Part shown: in pieces, positions 13,501 to 27,779 of the stretch | Position numbering within the stretch: the stretch's first letter is position 1 | How the letters are laid out: each line of letters begins with the position of its first letter | Origin: Tigriopus japonicus | Lineage: Eukaryota > Arthropoda > Copepoda > Harpacticoida > Harpacticidae | NCBI GenBank assembly: GCA_010645155.1 | Contig: JAAGOF010000300.1 | Span: 498,585 to 562,584 of the forward strand | Length of the DNA stretch: 64,000 nt | Direction: 5' to 3' | Notes under the pieces: model-generated | Database searches by the model: none | Told to the model about the DNA's origin: nothing | Seen by the model: the letters and a program-made list of their open reading frames with translations, nothing else | Position numbers and translations under genes: made by a program

Positions 13501-16457
13501 CTTTATCTCATCCCCTTTAATCCAATAAAACGTTTGCTTATGATATTACCTTCAAAATGGCTTCGAAAAGTACGTGATTAAAAAAGTAGTAGCTCCACAA
13601 TGTGTTAAATTTTGCAGGTCGGATTGAAAACAATTCGCTTGTAAATAATTGCCTTTTGGGATGAGAAGAAAGGTGTCAGCAATTAAATTTTGCCCGTCTT
13701 CTTTTTTTGGGAGCGATGGCTAACATATTTAAAGTAATGACTTTTTGGTTGAGAATGACCAGCTTAAGAAAAAGATCCAGATTTGGGGTTAAACTTGGTT
13801 AAACTTGGCTGATCTAGAGTTTGGGCGTGAGATGAAGGTAGGTATGACTGAACCTTGAGGTCTTTGTGTCCATGAGCCATCCATCCAGCCAGCCAGCTGA
13901 GAGTTTTCACATCATTTCATTTCACGGCCAATCTTGAATGTCGCACGTTTCGTCACCATATTTTCCTCTCCATTTTTTGAGGAGGATGGCAGGAAACCTG
14001 ACCTCTTCCATTTTGCTGCGTCACTCCAAATTTGGGGAGAATATTTGCTTTTTCTTTGACAAGCCACAGTTGGACCTTCCAATCAATCAATGCAAAGATT
14101 GTTCATTTGACTGTAAAGAATTCTCTTTCAGTGCAGTCGACCCAAAAGCGTCGAGGTAAAATTTGGGTTGAGGGACTCTGACTGAGCCCTGAATTGCAGA
14201 AGGTTGGTAAACCAACGAATCTGGGGAAGTTCCTTGCCACATGCCACTTCCACATAACCATGCCAATGGTTAATCAAGAACTTTTCGCGGTGTCGGTTAA
14301 TGTTTGATATGCTTGAAACTTGAAATCAAGGCCTCATCAAAAGAGGGAAAAACATTGTTATCTGAAATAACAACTCTCAAAGCAAGCAATGAACGACGTG
14401 ATTAAATGTCAGAAATTTGCGATTCGCCATCCACGTTTTGGAGGCTTGAAATTGCAATCATTTCCTCAATGAACATCCTTGACGAGATCTGAAGGATTTT
14501 GACACATGTCGTCACTTGTGCACTAAGTGAATGAATTCCTGTCTTTTTGTTTTCAATCTCGGTGCCTTCCGGCTCAATTCTCATTGAAGGTGTGTGTTTA
14601 TCTACCACACTAGATGCATACGAACGAGTGTGTTGTCGGGATCAGGAATAAACCACAGAACCAACACGTTCATAAACATATTGCCCGCTTTCCTCGAAGG
14701 AACTCCAGATTGGGATCTAATACCACGGCTCACACCAACAAAAGAGACAGGATGAGTTGCTCAACTCTGGTCCATCCTCAGGAAGATCTTGAGTTCCTGT
14801 CGATCTAAGAGATTCACGTGGTGTTCAATTGAGATATGCCATGTCTCACATGGACAAATTAAGGTGTGCGCTTTCATCAAAAGAAGAAAGAATCATGTCA
14901 AGGCTACCAAACTTCCTTTGGCTCCTCCATTGTTTTGTCTCCCCATGTGCCGAACTTTGAAGCCCCAAGGGATAAAGTTGAATATTGGGATTTGTTGTGC
15001 CTGGTGCCAATAAACGATATTGGTAGCCTTTTACGACCCGACCTAAACTGCGTCCTTTTTCGGCGAAACGCAACTTTACGACTTGCAAGGACACTCAAAT
15101 GTTTATGATTGTTCATTTATTCAATAGGCAAGAGGTTAAATGCTATTTTTGGAACCGAATCTTGGCGAACATTGTAAGATACAACCGGCTAGGAAGATCC
15201 AGATTCCCTTGTATCATTGTATGGATTAAGGCGACTCAAATTCACAACTTGAGCGCAGGAAGTGGCATTGAATATGCAAATGAATCTGGGTCAGTTTGCC
15301 CAGAAACGTGAGATTTTCAATGAGCTCCAGATCCAATTTGTTCGCACTCGACCCCCGAAAAGGGATCTGTTTTCATATTCGAACCCACATCAGGCTTCCT
15401 TGGTGGTATTTTTATTCTCTACAACATTCATTGTCATGGCAATTCCTTGGGCAGCTAGCCAGCCAACCTTGTGTCTTCCCTCCCACCTCATTAGAGGGAA
15501 AAGAAACCATTTCTCGCACTGAGAAGGTGTTAGTGGGATCATCTCGCCTTTTATGACCACACAACCACCATTACTCGCCAAAAGATATAGGTATGTACGA
15601 GCATTCGAGTCCTTGTTAAGAAGACATCTTCACATGCATGGATGTACGTTCGCCATGTCCTGTCGCGATGAATGATTTTCTTATCCTTAAAATTCGAAAC
15701 AAGCAAGTTCAAATTGAAGAGTACGAGAAAGTGGACCAACCACTTAATCATCCCTGACGTCCACAAAACCAGACCGATGATGAAAAAATTCAGCCGGCAC
15801 CTTTCAGATAAGGCTCATACATCATAAGTTGCCAAAGCGAACAAACGAAATGTGTGATCAGGCAAGTTGTCGGGAATTAGTTAAACTTGCCTCATGAATC
15901 AAGTCAGCAAGCCTGACTTTGATCCTCTTTCGTTGTCGCCAAATGGGCAAACGCCTGCCTGCCTCCCTCTCGAGCAACTTTTACCCCATATTCAACTTTT
16001 CTGGCCCATTTCCCCCAAGATTTAGCACATTTGTCCTCACATTCAATGTGGGCCAACGAGAACTTGACTTTCGCTAAGGCGAAGATTCAAGTTGGCCAAT
16101 ACCTCAGGCATTTTCTATCAATTGGAGATAAGCGGTATATAGTGATGATTCGAAAGGAAAACAGGAAGTAGGAGTGAAATCAAAGATCTATTTCCCCCTC
16201 GTGCTCAAATCATGAGAGAAGAATACTTCAAGTACATTGAGTGTCGGAATAGGTTTGCTTGAGCAATCCAACTTTCTTCCATGGATTAATTGGCAGGTTC
16301 CATCTGTGTCAGCTTGGCGAAAACTGCGGAAATTCTCTTTCATAGCCCATTACGTTGCGAGTTCTTCAGAAAAAAACACGCCATTTGACAATATCCCTGA
16401 TGGTTTGAGTCTTCCTTCATCGAAGGCAATTCCAGGCACCAAGTGCATTGCTCGAGA

Positions 16458-16498
<41 letters not shown>
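16458..16498. repeat. (ATG)13 microsatellite
   Basis: Thirteen perfect ATG units inside the putative long intron. The poly-His frame it creates on the minus strand is an artefact. Confidence 0.95.
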
Positions 16499-16499
<1 letters not shown>

Positions 16500-19400
16500 A
16501 TAGGGAACTAATGCTGGCATCTTATTCCAACCAACATGGCTGAACATCTGTTTTTGTCATAGGGCGAAAACGAGTTCGTGATCCACCTCTTTTCTTCGAG
16601 ATCTGTTCCAACGATCCTCTTGGATCCGTCACTTACACTACAGAGACATCTAAATGAGATCGAGTTTCAAGAAAAACATGGCTGATCTTGAGTTATTGCT
16701 CTTACGGTTTTCAAAGGAGCATTTGTCAAAGGTTAATGTTGTCATTAGTAGAGCGAGTGGCAGGTCATGAACGATGCCCCTAATTGCCGTCAACCCACAT
16801 CAGAGTGAAGCTCTCAAATGTCATAGGAAGGATATCACAAAGAAAAATGAGAAGCCCTGTCTGAAACCACCGTCATTTGAAAGTAACGTAGGTCAAGCTT
16901 GAGATTGCGTCTTGCAAAATGTCGAGCTTAGAAATTACGGCATATCACGGTATCATTTGCATCCATCATCTTCGTCTTCAACATCCATCGCCAGCAGCTC
17001 GAGATGGTTTAAATTCATTTCGAAAGAGACCCAACCCAAAATGACTTTAGTGGCAAGAGCTCCTCCCGAATGAAGAAACCGATTCCGTCGGCGGCGTTCA
17101 TGATGAAAGTAGAGAACTACTACTGCTACGAACTACGCACGTTATGAATGTGTACTTCTGTAGGATATGTTAAGAAGTAAGACGTCTCCCTTTTGAACCA
17201 TTCGAGTTTCATCATAATGTTTTGTGCGTGATTAGAATCCTGTCGATTGAAACTGGATAGGGTTGTCAATGTTGAACAGAAAGTGGAAAGGCGGAACCAT
17301 TTCTTTCAGTTTGCACAACAACTTGAGGATTTGCCAATGCTGGAATCCATGGCCAAGAAAATTGGAGCCATCTTCCAACATATGTACTAGTGAACACGAG
17401 CACAATGTAATTCAGAATGTTGACTTTTATTTACGACAAAGAAATAAATCACGCGGAGGGATTGGCAAGAGCGAGATTAGTTGAACATGAAGCCATTAAG
17501 TGGATGGAATGAATAATTTCGTCAATTGAACTTGGCCAACGTTCCGTAGATCGACTTCGTGCTCACGAATTTGTCACGTTTGATCATGATATGTACCAAC
17601 AACAATCATGCAACCGAGGGAGGAATTGATTACCAACCCTCGTTGACGGGTTTGATGGACTTCTTTGTTGGATAACGGTTCGCACCTTGGAAAAATATTG
17701 AACATTGTTCAACGAGTTTGGGAACAAATATCACCGGAAAAAACGAGACGGGGGAAGAAAAGGCCTGAAGTTCTGACATTTTGCTTTAAAGAGCAATCTG
17801 ATGAGATGAACAAAAAAATGCAAAGAGCGTCATCTTGAATTGATGAATTACGCTAATGCTCTTGTTTTGGTCTTATTTTCGCAATTGTAGTATTTTGAAA
17901 CTGACGTAGAACGAATGCCAAACAAATTAATATTCAAGAAGCAACCTTTAACGGTTTCAACATTACAAAGTGTCTCGTTTTCCGTGAAGCAGCCCACTCA
18001 AATCAACGGAAATCAAATTCCAATACATATCCTGCCACATTTCAAACTGGTTGTGCTATTGAGCTAAAAGCAAAGCAACGTTTTCATTCGGTTGATGTTG
18101 CATTTGACTGTTATGCTGCCATTGATTGGCAGAAGGCAAATGGAGCAGTCAATCAAGATTTCAGTTCAACTTCTTCTTATTCCAAATATGGTTGGTAACA
18201 TACTCTGGATGTTACTTTCGTTGAGCGTCGATACTTACGAACGAATGGATTGCGATTCGTTTACATTTCAATCCTTTGGTGAATTTGCGCGTAGGTTGAA
18301 ATGGAAGCGGGCGAAATCTGAAGATAGTATATGATGGCGATTCCCGTATAATACAAGTTCTTCCCACACTACACATTCGAGCGAGCGGTCACATCTCTTT
18401 GCAAACGAAACATTAATCAAAGGAAGATCCATGTTCCACTTCTCTTAATGCCGGGGTTGGCGTTTTCGAGATTTGAAGCTAGTTGTTGACGAGGAAATCG
18501 CATGCAGTAGTCATTTCCACCAATCGTAAAGAACCGGGATTATCCTCCATCCAATACAAGGAAGAACGGTTTCGAGATAGGTGATGGTTTGCCCCCTTGA
18601 AGTACGAGCTGACCAATGTGAATAATCCCACGCACACAGGGGCTTATTTGGCTTTATGAGAATGAATTATCACTTGGCATCTAAATTGCACTCCTCTCAC
18701 TTTCACTAGGTTTCTTCTAGATCGAAAATTGATTCCAAGTCAATTGCATTTCTCTCTCAGAGTCCAGCCATTACAATGGTTCTATTTCCATTATAGGGGT
18801 TTTCTAAGAACCGTTTTCCAGAATGAAACCACAAAGCTACATAAAAAGATCAGAAGCTAGCCCAAGGGGCACTCGATCTGGAATTGCGGTGGCCTTTGTC
18901 CTCTGGGCAGGAATTACTTCTGGACTTTGACCCAGCCTAAGGCCAGTAATGAAAAATGGAATCACTCCACGTGAGGAGTATTTGGAGGCATTTCTCTTGC
19001 TTTTACACTTTGTTTTTGAGATTAATGCAATAGTTGGTTTCTTCCTGTAGGAACTCGGTAGTTTCAACTAGATACCTATATAGCGGCATAACTGATAAAT
19101 AGTATCGACGATCACAGTTTCAATAATATATTTATTGGTGCTTTCACCTTTCGTGTCAATCATGTTTGATAAACATGTTTTGTCCGTAATGGAGTTAAAT
19201 CATTGTCGATTGTTTACTACGCTATCAATTCGAATTTGGTTTTTTGAACCACCTCAATATTCAAAATAAGAGCCTTTTTACCGGAAGATGGCATTAGTTT
19301 GAAAAGTATTTAAAGTTAGAGACGTTTTCTTGCAAGTGCCTATAGATATAACGGAATTCTTTCCTTCTCTCCCGTTTATTATCGAAAAACTTTCAAGTGT

Positions 19401-21158
19401 CAAATCAAAACTAGTAAGACGTCACGCTCTTGACGAATGAGAGAAATTTTGCATCGCAATCACGTGCCGATCATTTATTCGTTGAACAACTTCGCGATTT
19501 ATTTTCGCTCTCACCGTCGTAGCTTTTTGGTTGCTCCTCTTTTTTTTTCCTTTCTTGGCTTTCCTGATGTTTTGTTGTTTCCTGAGCCTCAAACGGTTCC
19601 AGGCATTTCCAATAATCAAACCCAGTTAACCTCGTTGTTCCCTCCTTTCTTAGGAACAACTCAATTTCTCTAGGGGATCAAGTGGCTATTTGAGGAGATG
19701 AGTGAGTAAGAGTTGGAGAGCCCATTTTTGTACCGGATCACTTTGATTCGACCCTTCTGTTCGTTCTCTCTTTCAAAGCCTTCAGAGAGAATATTGAATC
19801 TGCCTGTCATTCAAAGAAACTCCTTTGTTGTCCAGGGGACTCGTTCCAAAGCAACAAAGCGAATTGTGTCCGTTTCAAACAGGTTTTTCAACACTTTCTG
19901 CCAACATAAAAAAGCAACACACAACGAACAGTATTTATGGCACACGATACGAAGCCTCTGATGAGCTTGATGTTGAATCATTGCAAAACATGCTTTGTAG
20001 GGTCTAAGTCAAATTCAACGAGTTTTCTGAGATTCAAAAACGAATGAATATTCATTCGACATCGCACAAAGGAAGAAAATCAGATCTGGAAAATTGCTCA
20101 AACAACCCGGAAACAACTCGAGTTGGGGTGAAAATTGGACGAAAATCTGGTTTTCGTCCAAATCCAATCATTCACAATCAGAAGAAGTCATCCAATCACC
20201 ACCACCCTCAACCATTAAAGTTCCAGAGAAGGATCGTCCTCCAAGAAGGGTCTGGATGAAAAATTGAACTTCTCCGTTGGACTTTGGTCGATATTGTTCC
20301 GTGTTCTCCATATTAGGGCTTGAATTCATTACAGCCACTTAGAGTTCACTTGAGTTGATTGGCCAGATTTCAAAATGCCATTCCAATGTCTAATGAGCAA
20401 ATTTCTGGACGCTTCAAGATATCCTCAATGTAATTCACTTTCCAGCATGAGCTCGAGCTAGAAATTGATCTTTTTTGCCCTCATCTTTTCTACAAAGTGC
20501 ATGCACATGGCTCGATGAAAATTGCTCAAATGAGCAAATTTGGATCCCTCTCTCTTTCTTTTGCATCTTGTCGAGTCCGAGTTACTTACTTCTTCTCCAG
20601 TATTACCAAAGTACTCCAACGAGAAGCAAGCCTCGACCATATCAAAGTGAATTTATGAAATCCGTCTCGTTGTGCACAGAATCGATTCCATGATTCAAGG
20701 TCAATCAAAATAAACCGCAAATGGCGATCGAGTCATAAATATGCTCCATCAGCGGTGACCCCCAATATTTTGGGAGTGCATGAGATGAGTAGCTTATTTT
20801 TTGGCAACCCGAAGACTTAGATACAGAGAGCGACCGAACAACGAACAAGAGAGAGAGCGGGAGATCACAATCTTCATTAGGGGGCAATTCGACGAGTTCT
20901 CAGAAAATAGAACTGACACATTTTTCACGGAGAAAACGAGAAAGAAGGATTAAAAGCTTCTAAACCCCTCGTTTATGACCACGTTTAAAGCAGTCATTGC
21001 CACTTGCCGACCCAGTCCTTAACGAGGCACTTGAAGTTCTCCAATCATCATAGATAGCTTTAGCTACTCGAGATGGCACCAATTGAAATAGGAGAAAACG
21101 ACGAGACACAAATGATCAGACATTTGAGTCGGTGCTTTAATGCTTGGAACTCTGGCCC

Positions 21159-21200
21159 ACGACGACGACGACGATGATGATGATGATGATGATGATGATG
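21159..21200. repeat. (ACG)5(ATG)9 compound microsatellite
   Basis: Five ACG units followed directly by nine ATG units, about 450 bp upstream of the PH-domain exon acceptor. The poly-Ser frame on the minus strand is an artefact. Confidence 0.95.
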
Positions 21201-21652
21201 AAAAAGTTGGTTTGGTGTCTTTTCGATGTTGCCTTTGCTTTGACAAAGGGGAACGGTGGGCTATTTGAGAGAATCCATTGTTTGCGTCTATCCGAGCAGA
21301 AAATCTAATAAAAATCTGCTCTTACAACCTGGCTATTCATTGCGTGGCGATGCATCCATTGTTGGCCTGTGCTGCTATATTTGTAGAAGACTCGACCATC
21401 TCCCTCAATAAGAATCTATGAGAGGGAGGGGACCGATTTAACTCAGTGAACTTGACAAAATAATCTATCCAGTCCCACAAGGGTCCCTTTTTGAAGGCAT
21501 AAAATGTCGAGGTTTATTTTGCGCCTAAAACTAGAGCGACAAATTTGACGTAATAGCATGTTCCCTTCTCGAAGATAGCTCGGTTGGGTTCCACGATATT
21601 CATAACCTTGGTGGGTCTTCCGACTGCAAGATTTATGTTCTCTCTGTTCCAG

Positions 21653-24600
21653 ATGTTCCACAACCAACCAGATCCCGGCGAACTGGTTTCACTTCCAACT
21701 AGTCAAGACGAGTCCACTTTCAGCGGAAACGGGGGAGGCACGTGCATAAAGAAGGGATTAATGTGGCAACAGCGTGACCGCTTGTTCTCCAGGTGGAAAG
21801 AGAGATACTTTGTTCTGAGCAAGGATTACCTTCAGTGCTATAAACGAGGATCATCCCGGATTAGCGAAATGGGAGGATTCATATTCAAGATTAAACTTTC
21901 CGAGGTATATAATGAACAGCTCTGTCATATCTTATCCGTGGGGCTCATCCTGCATTCAAGATGAAGAAGAAGGTCACGAATCTTTTTTTTTATCTCATGA
22001 CCCAGAAACGAGAGTTCCATTCACCAAGTTCCTTAGGGAGAGCCAATATCGTTCTAATTTTTATTCCAGATCGAGGATGTTGAATTATTGGATAAACGTG
22101 GGTATCTCACTGTGTCGTTAAGCGTGGCTAAAGAGGGAAAAGTCCTTCTTCGGAAGCCTGAGGGAATTCGAGAATGGTTCGAAGCCCTAAAGGTGAGATA
22201 ACAACACATTTCGAGGCTAGATTTTGGGCACAACCCAATAGAAAATGGCAATAGCTGATGCGTACCTTAGACCCAGGACATGTGAAAGTGTGTTTTCCGT
22301 TTTACATGGAACCTCGTCATGCATTGACAACGCCAGAGGGAAATGCGTAATATTTTTCATCTTTCTGTGTTTGAACAGCTAGAAAGACCAATTTGAGATA
22401 GAACAACCTTGTCTATAATGAGATCCCTGAGAGACTCAATAGTGTGCAAAAATGTGCACCATTTTCTTACGACTCTTTGGAGGCCAAACGCGAACATGCA
22501 TTCAATTTGGGACACGTAGATGAGCTCCTTCAAAGTTTTGTGCGTTTCCATTTTGCTCCACCATCTCAAGGTACTAGTACAGTACCAGATCCAATATTAG
22601 GTAAAAACACATTTTTGATGAAAAATAGAAGATTTGGGGTAAACGATTGCATATCAACGATAACAAGTGTTATTTCTCGCATGTTGTTTGCAGAATGGCA
22701 ACATTTCGTGGCCTCACACGTTCAAGAGAAGCTTTCATCTACTTCGTGTGCTGCTACGTAAATTGCAATCAAGCAAAATTGCACGTTCATCCGAGAAATT
22801 AGATAAATGTGTTTTGCACCTTTCATTTTCGATAATTTGGCTTCCCTGATTTTCATTCGTATTGTTTAATGCAGCCACAAACCACACAAAATGAACACTC
22901 CACAACAACTTCAAACATAAGGATATACAGTAGAGCGCAAACACAACCAAAAACAAGTTAAAGCAATGTTAACACCGAGTGGTCTTTCTTTCAAATCATC
23001 AGCTTGAAAAGACATATGTTTCACAAATCAGCAACCTTCCCAGAAATAACGATAATTTCATGGAATGAGCACTCCAAGAACGAAGTTCACACACAGTTAT
23101 GCGCTAATTCCCTTGCCACAACGCATTATGAGGAGACCCTGAGAACCAAGTACAATCAGTATAGATGTCGAAGACCAAAGAGCAATTACTAGACCCACTT
23201 AAGTTTGCCATTAAGGAAGCGAGCGAATAAAATCTCCCAGAAATGCATGATAAACGATAGCCAAGAATCCACCAGCTCTCACCGACAACATGAACTCGGA
23301 ATCCGTTAAAACGTAGCTAGGATTAAACAGAATGTTGTTATCTGTTCATCTCAGAATTGTGCCGTGTTCAGCTACTAATTGCAGATATCAATCTCATTTT
23401 TCACCCGGATTCAATTCGTGGCCATAAACAGATTCAGAAAGGTCTCTACACGGTTGGGAATGCGCTATTTTCTGAACTTTTTCGTTTGCCTGCGACATGA
23501 CTTCATAGATTGCGCTAAAGAACAGCAATCCATTCGATGATGATTGGTTCCTTTGAACAATTTAAACCTGAAGCGGTTGCTGTCAACATGTTATGAGAGG
23601 TCACGACTTTCATTTAAAACTTCGGCACTTTTCAGTGGCAGACTACAATTAAGCAATCATGACGATGCCCCACAACCATTTGTTTCGGAATTCTCTTGAA
23701 ACAGACAACCGTTAAAGCTTAGTTCTCCACTCCAATAGTCTGCGAAAACAATTCGAGCTTGGTCGAGTCGCATTACCATCCAAGAAATAGTGCTCCCATG
23801 GTAATAATGAAACATGGTGGTTTGGTCCTTGCTTTATTACATGCCCACCAAATTTGGTTTGGCTTTGGAAGTGCAAAGAACCAGTGAGCGTGGTAGAATG
23901 TTTATGAGTCAGGACATTGCACGAATATTTTATGGAGAATTATTACGCAATTGGTGGGCGCATCCTGTATTTTTTGGATTATTCAATAGAGTTTCAAACT
24001 CGATTGAACCTATCCAGAGGTAGATCTAAAGGTCACCCCTCTCATAAATGATGACTATCTTTTTTCTAGACCTGTTCCACGGACTGCCGAAACCGAAGCA
24101 TGAAGTCAACGGAAGAGTTTTGGAACCGGAAAAAGTTCCAGGCACCAGATCGCGAGGACTTGGACCATTGGCTCTTGGCCAGACAAAGAATAGGTACGTC
24201 CATTGCCATCTGAAGGAAACTACCCACATCTGTTGTCCCAAACTTTGGGATCGCTTGAGTCCCATCCATTGCTAAATGTCCACTCTTTTATGAGAATGAC
24301 CCACACTGACCATTTCCCTGTTCCAGGCATCCAATACAACTACCAGGACGTGGGATCGAATCCTCCGTCCCTGAACACTAGTTTTCAAGATGAATTCACC
24401 TCCCTGCCTCCGTGTGTTCTAATGGGGCAGAACGGCCCATCCGTGGGCCAAGTGGAGCGTGACCAATCACATGAACGCTCATCACGTGCCAGAAGTGCCT
24501 CCAGGTTTGCGGCTGGCGGCTCTGCTCCGAACTCGAGGCCGAGTTCGAGGGCCAGAGTGCCTTCCAAACCTCGACGCTCAGGGGGAATCAATGAAAGTCG

Positions 24601-25983
24601 ACAATGTAAGTGGCGAGAGGAAAGAGCATTTCTTAGAGGTCATTAGCGTGACCTCTTGTGGGTAATGAATGGAAAGGATTACATGGGAATACAATCACTG
24701 GACCAACACTCACAAGCACTTTAACAAAGATTTATGTTTGGCTAAAATTGAGCGTTTCCTCAATTGATTTGATGGTTGCATTGCGGGATCTTTTATTTAC
24801 ACTTTATTGTCTTGCCGTCAATCAAGGGCTTCAGTGCCCAACAGACAGTATAGTAGATTCGAGATTTTTCATGGGAAGTTCCCGTGGTCTTGCACAATCT
24901 GATATCCATTATTTGCTCTATTTGACACCACTCAATTGGAACTGAGCTCTCAAAATTGACCCATTGAAATGCCATTCAACGATAGACCATACCTGTAAAT
25001 CGACCCACCAACACGAATGATGTTGCCCACACGAGCATACGTATATCATGTCTTCGAATCTGACACTACATTTTTGGTCAAGGCATGATTAGAATCTCGA
25101 ATGTTTCAATGTCACGAACAATGGCTTTAGGTTATCACGTGGAAGATATCAGAATGGAGATGTCAGTGGTGACAGACGGACCCTCACCAAATAGAACCTA
25201 AATTACGAGAAAGAGTGTCGGCAAAAATACCTTAAATAGATGGTCCTATCCTTTCATTTATCTGATAGTCCTTGACCAAGAAACTTCCATTTCCTTAACA
25301 ATGAGGAACCCAACTTTGTTCTTAAGAGCTCCAATTTCACTTTAGATTTGGTGAATAATGTGGACTGTCGAACTGAAATTGAGTCCACTAGTCCCAACTT
25401 GAGTAGTGGCTACCATAGTCCCAAGATTGGATCTGCGTCCTCCTCAGGATCGGCCAGTATCACCAATCCTGGCCCTCTTTTGATCAATAAGACCAAAAAT
25501 GGTTTCACGGAGACAAATTTCTACTGTCAAGACTCGGGGAACGACTCCATGCACACCAACACATCCACCGGTGAGTTCCTTTCCAAGGTTTTGAACCTTG
25601 ACGAACATCCTTACGTTCAAATTGTCAAGAGCCAATAGTAGTGTTTGGATCAATGTTTATAGGGGGTTCCACGGATTCGTCCCATCCAGATCAAGGATCA
25701 CAATTGGGTTTGGGCGAGAATCGTCAAGCTCGAAGTCGAAATCGCCAACCTAGTGAAGATTTCAAGGACATCAGTATCAATGAATCACCAGAGCCTCAGA
25801 CATTTAGAGGTAAGTAATTTGAGTGTCCAAGACCTGAAAGTGTTTTGAGAATGTGTCTATTGTGTCTCTTCAGGTCGAACTTGTAGTGAAGTCCAAAGAG
25901 CGAAAGATCCTTGTCGAGATCAACAACAAGCCAAGATCAAGAACCGGCGATCACATTTACCTCACCAATCCACGAGGGTCTAG
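21653..25983 (+). CDS. Pleckstrin-homology domain protein, seven-exon 3' part
   Basis: Exons by hand: 21653-21904, 22070-22192, 24070-24193, 24327-24605, 25346-25570, 25663-25809 and 25874-25983 (TAG). All junctions are GT/AG and all phases agree (0,0,0,1,1,1,1). Exons 1-2 form a PH domain: start KKGLMWQQ, core SRWKERYFVLSKDYLQCYKR, end with the invariant Trp of the C-terminal helix (EGIREWFEALK). PH domains bind phosphoinositides or proteins and recruit adaptors to membranes. Next comes a charged segment with WLLARQRIG, then about 200 Ser/Arg/Gly/Asn-rich, apparently disordered residues, and a basic C-terminus. This part encodes 419 residues; with the phase-compatible exon at 6029-7069 the protein is 766. 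An ATG directly after the first acceptor (21653) could also be the real start if upstream exons are only UTR. I cannot name an orthologue. Confidence 0.8.
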
Positions 25984-27779
25984 TCTTGGATGAAGTATCA
26001 GCTTTAATAATTATGATGAAATGAAAACAACCCCTCTCCATTTTCCCACTCCCACAACACTGCCAAGATATTTTACGAAGCAACTTTTCCATAAAGATCT
26101 AAGAACTGTTCAATGGTTTAAGGTTAAACTTTGTACTACCTACGTACGTTTGCCTAGCTCGCTTTGAGCTTTTAGTCTTAAATTATTTATTAAATTGCGT
26201 GACAAAAATGGAGTGTTGCTGTGATATGAAACTGAAAAGCTGAGTTTCAATCGACCCTGAAGAAAAATAAAAACATTTGCCCAAAACTTGAAGTTGAGTG
26301 GTTTCGACTACTAATTAGAAATATGCTGAGCCGTTGCAACGAAATTACATGTAACGAAAGTACAATACAATTCGTTCCTTTTTTTCGCAAAAGGATCACT
26401 TCATTTCAAAAATGCTGTAATTGTAACGATCAAAAAACCCAAAAGGCACTCGTTACTTTTCCAAGGTTAAATGTTTTTCTTTTTTACCGCTTTTAAAAGT
26501 CTAAAGCTGGTTTATCCAAAGAAAAAAAAGTTCAAAAATCCAAACCAACATTTATTACCTATTTTGAAGGATAACGTATAGGTAAATGTTCATTGTCAAA
26601 ATTTTCATATTTATGATTTATATGATTTATTTGTTTACAGGGAATCGCATTCCTTGCAGCGGTAGTAAACAACTCGCTCCCCACCAAAAACAGAGCAGAT
26701 TAGAGCCAAGTCCAAACTAGGTTTGTCGGAAATATTCTGTCTTAATCTTTCAAGGATTTTGCTTACATGATGATTTTAATGGAAACGATAGTTTGGGTTA
26801 AACCAATTTAGACCAAAGTCAGTAACATTGGTGAATCCAACCAAGATTACTCTATTTGATGAAGCAGAACTTGCTCACTTTTTCTCCTCTTTGGTTAATC
26901 TTTGATTTATTTTTACTGAAAGTATTTTTGACTTATTTAAGTAAGGAGGTTAAAAAAAGAGTAACAAAATGAGAAAATTCCCAATTTTAGCTTTATTAAG
27001 AACCGGCCAAGGACCCAAAAAGGCAAATACACTGCTTCCTATCTACGTACTTATATAGCAGTTTCCTGATTGCTCTACTGGAGTACTAAATCGACTTGAA
27101 AGTGCCATAAATGATCCAACAAATTCAAGAAAACATTGACTCCATCCAATTCAAATGTCATTGGTTTAACTGAACAAATCAACAAAAGAAATGTTTTCTT
27201 TTCGCCGATTTGTCTTACGCATACAGTTATGATTAAGTTTTTTTTGACCAATTTTATTAAAAACCCATGTAAAAGCGAAAAGGTCCTAAAAACTGGCCTA
27301 TTGGGAAAAGTACTTTTGTAATGAGTAAATTGCAACGCCATTCCTTTTTTTGAAAAAGAATTCGTAAGTAACGCATTCCTCATTTTTGGAAAAGGAATGG
27401 GAGCTAATCCGTTTCTTTTTTCGAAGAACGGATAAAGCCTTGGAAATCTGGATAAATTAAGGATAAGAAAAATTACATCCATTCAAAGGACACTTGATAT
27501 TTTAAGAACTTTTTTGATGAATATAGGCACGTATTAATTGACAAATTTACTTAACACTTCTTGAACTTTATTGTACATAACTTAGAAGGCAAAAAAAAAA
27601 TCTTTTGGAAGTTCTCATAACCATCTTTACGCCAGCCAAGTTACCTTGACAACAATTGTTGCAAATTTCTTCGGATCAATTGATAGCTGGTCCCACCAAA
27701 AGAACTGTTGGAGATAAGATATATTGTGATTTTTCCCGTAGTGAAACCGTAAAACTAACATCTGAAATCGTTACAAATA
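25984..27779. other. 3' UTR and intergenic spacer
   Basis: Starts with the PH-gene 3' UTR. Beyond it the DNA is AT-rich without a coding frame. Two stretches (about 26333-26470 and 27310-27430) share GTAACG/GGAACG-type words and T-runs with 44040-44140 and look like degenerate copies of one short repeat family. Confidence 0.5.
26266..26271 (+). terminator. Polyadenylation signal of the PH-domain gene
   Basis: Canonical AATAAA about 285 bp after the TAG at 25983, the first on this strand after the stop that I noticed. Confidence 0.55.

Larger units (their letters stand above)
7070..21652 (+). other. Putative 14.6 kb intron of the PH-domain gene
   Basis: Bounded by the donor at 7070 and the acceptor ...TCTCTGTTCCAG at 21652. 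Apart from one antisense ORF (9972-10541) and two ATG/ACG microsatellites, no frame here has a recognisable domain or a convincing pair of splice sites. Long first introns often carry regulatory elements, but I cannot point to a specific one. Short missed exons are possible. Confidence 0.45.

Noticed and set aside
16350..16547. Poly-histidine frame on the minus strand
   Set aside because: Produced entirely by the ATG microsatellite read in reverse.
21064..21246. Poly-serine frame on the minus strand
   Set aside because: Produced by the ACG/ATG microsatellite.
22444..22761. 105-codon frame within the PH-gene intron
   Set aside because: Not needed by the splice model: the flanking exons join in phase 0 without it, and it shows no domain.
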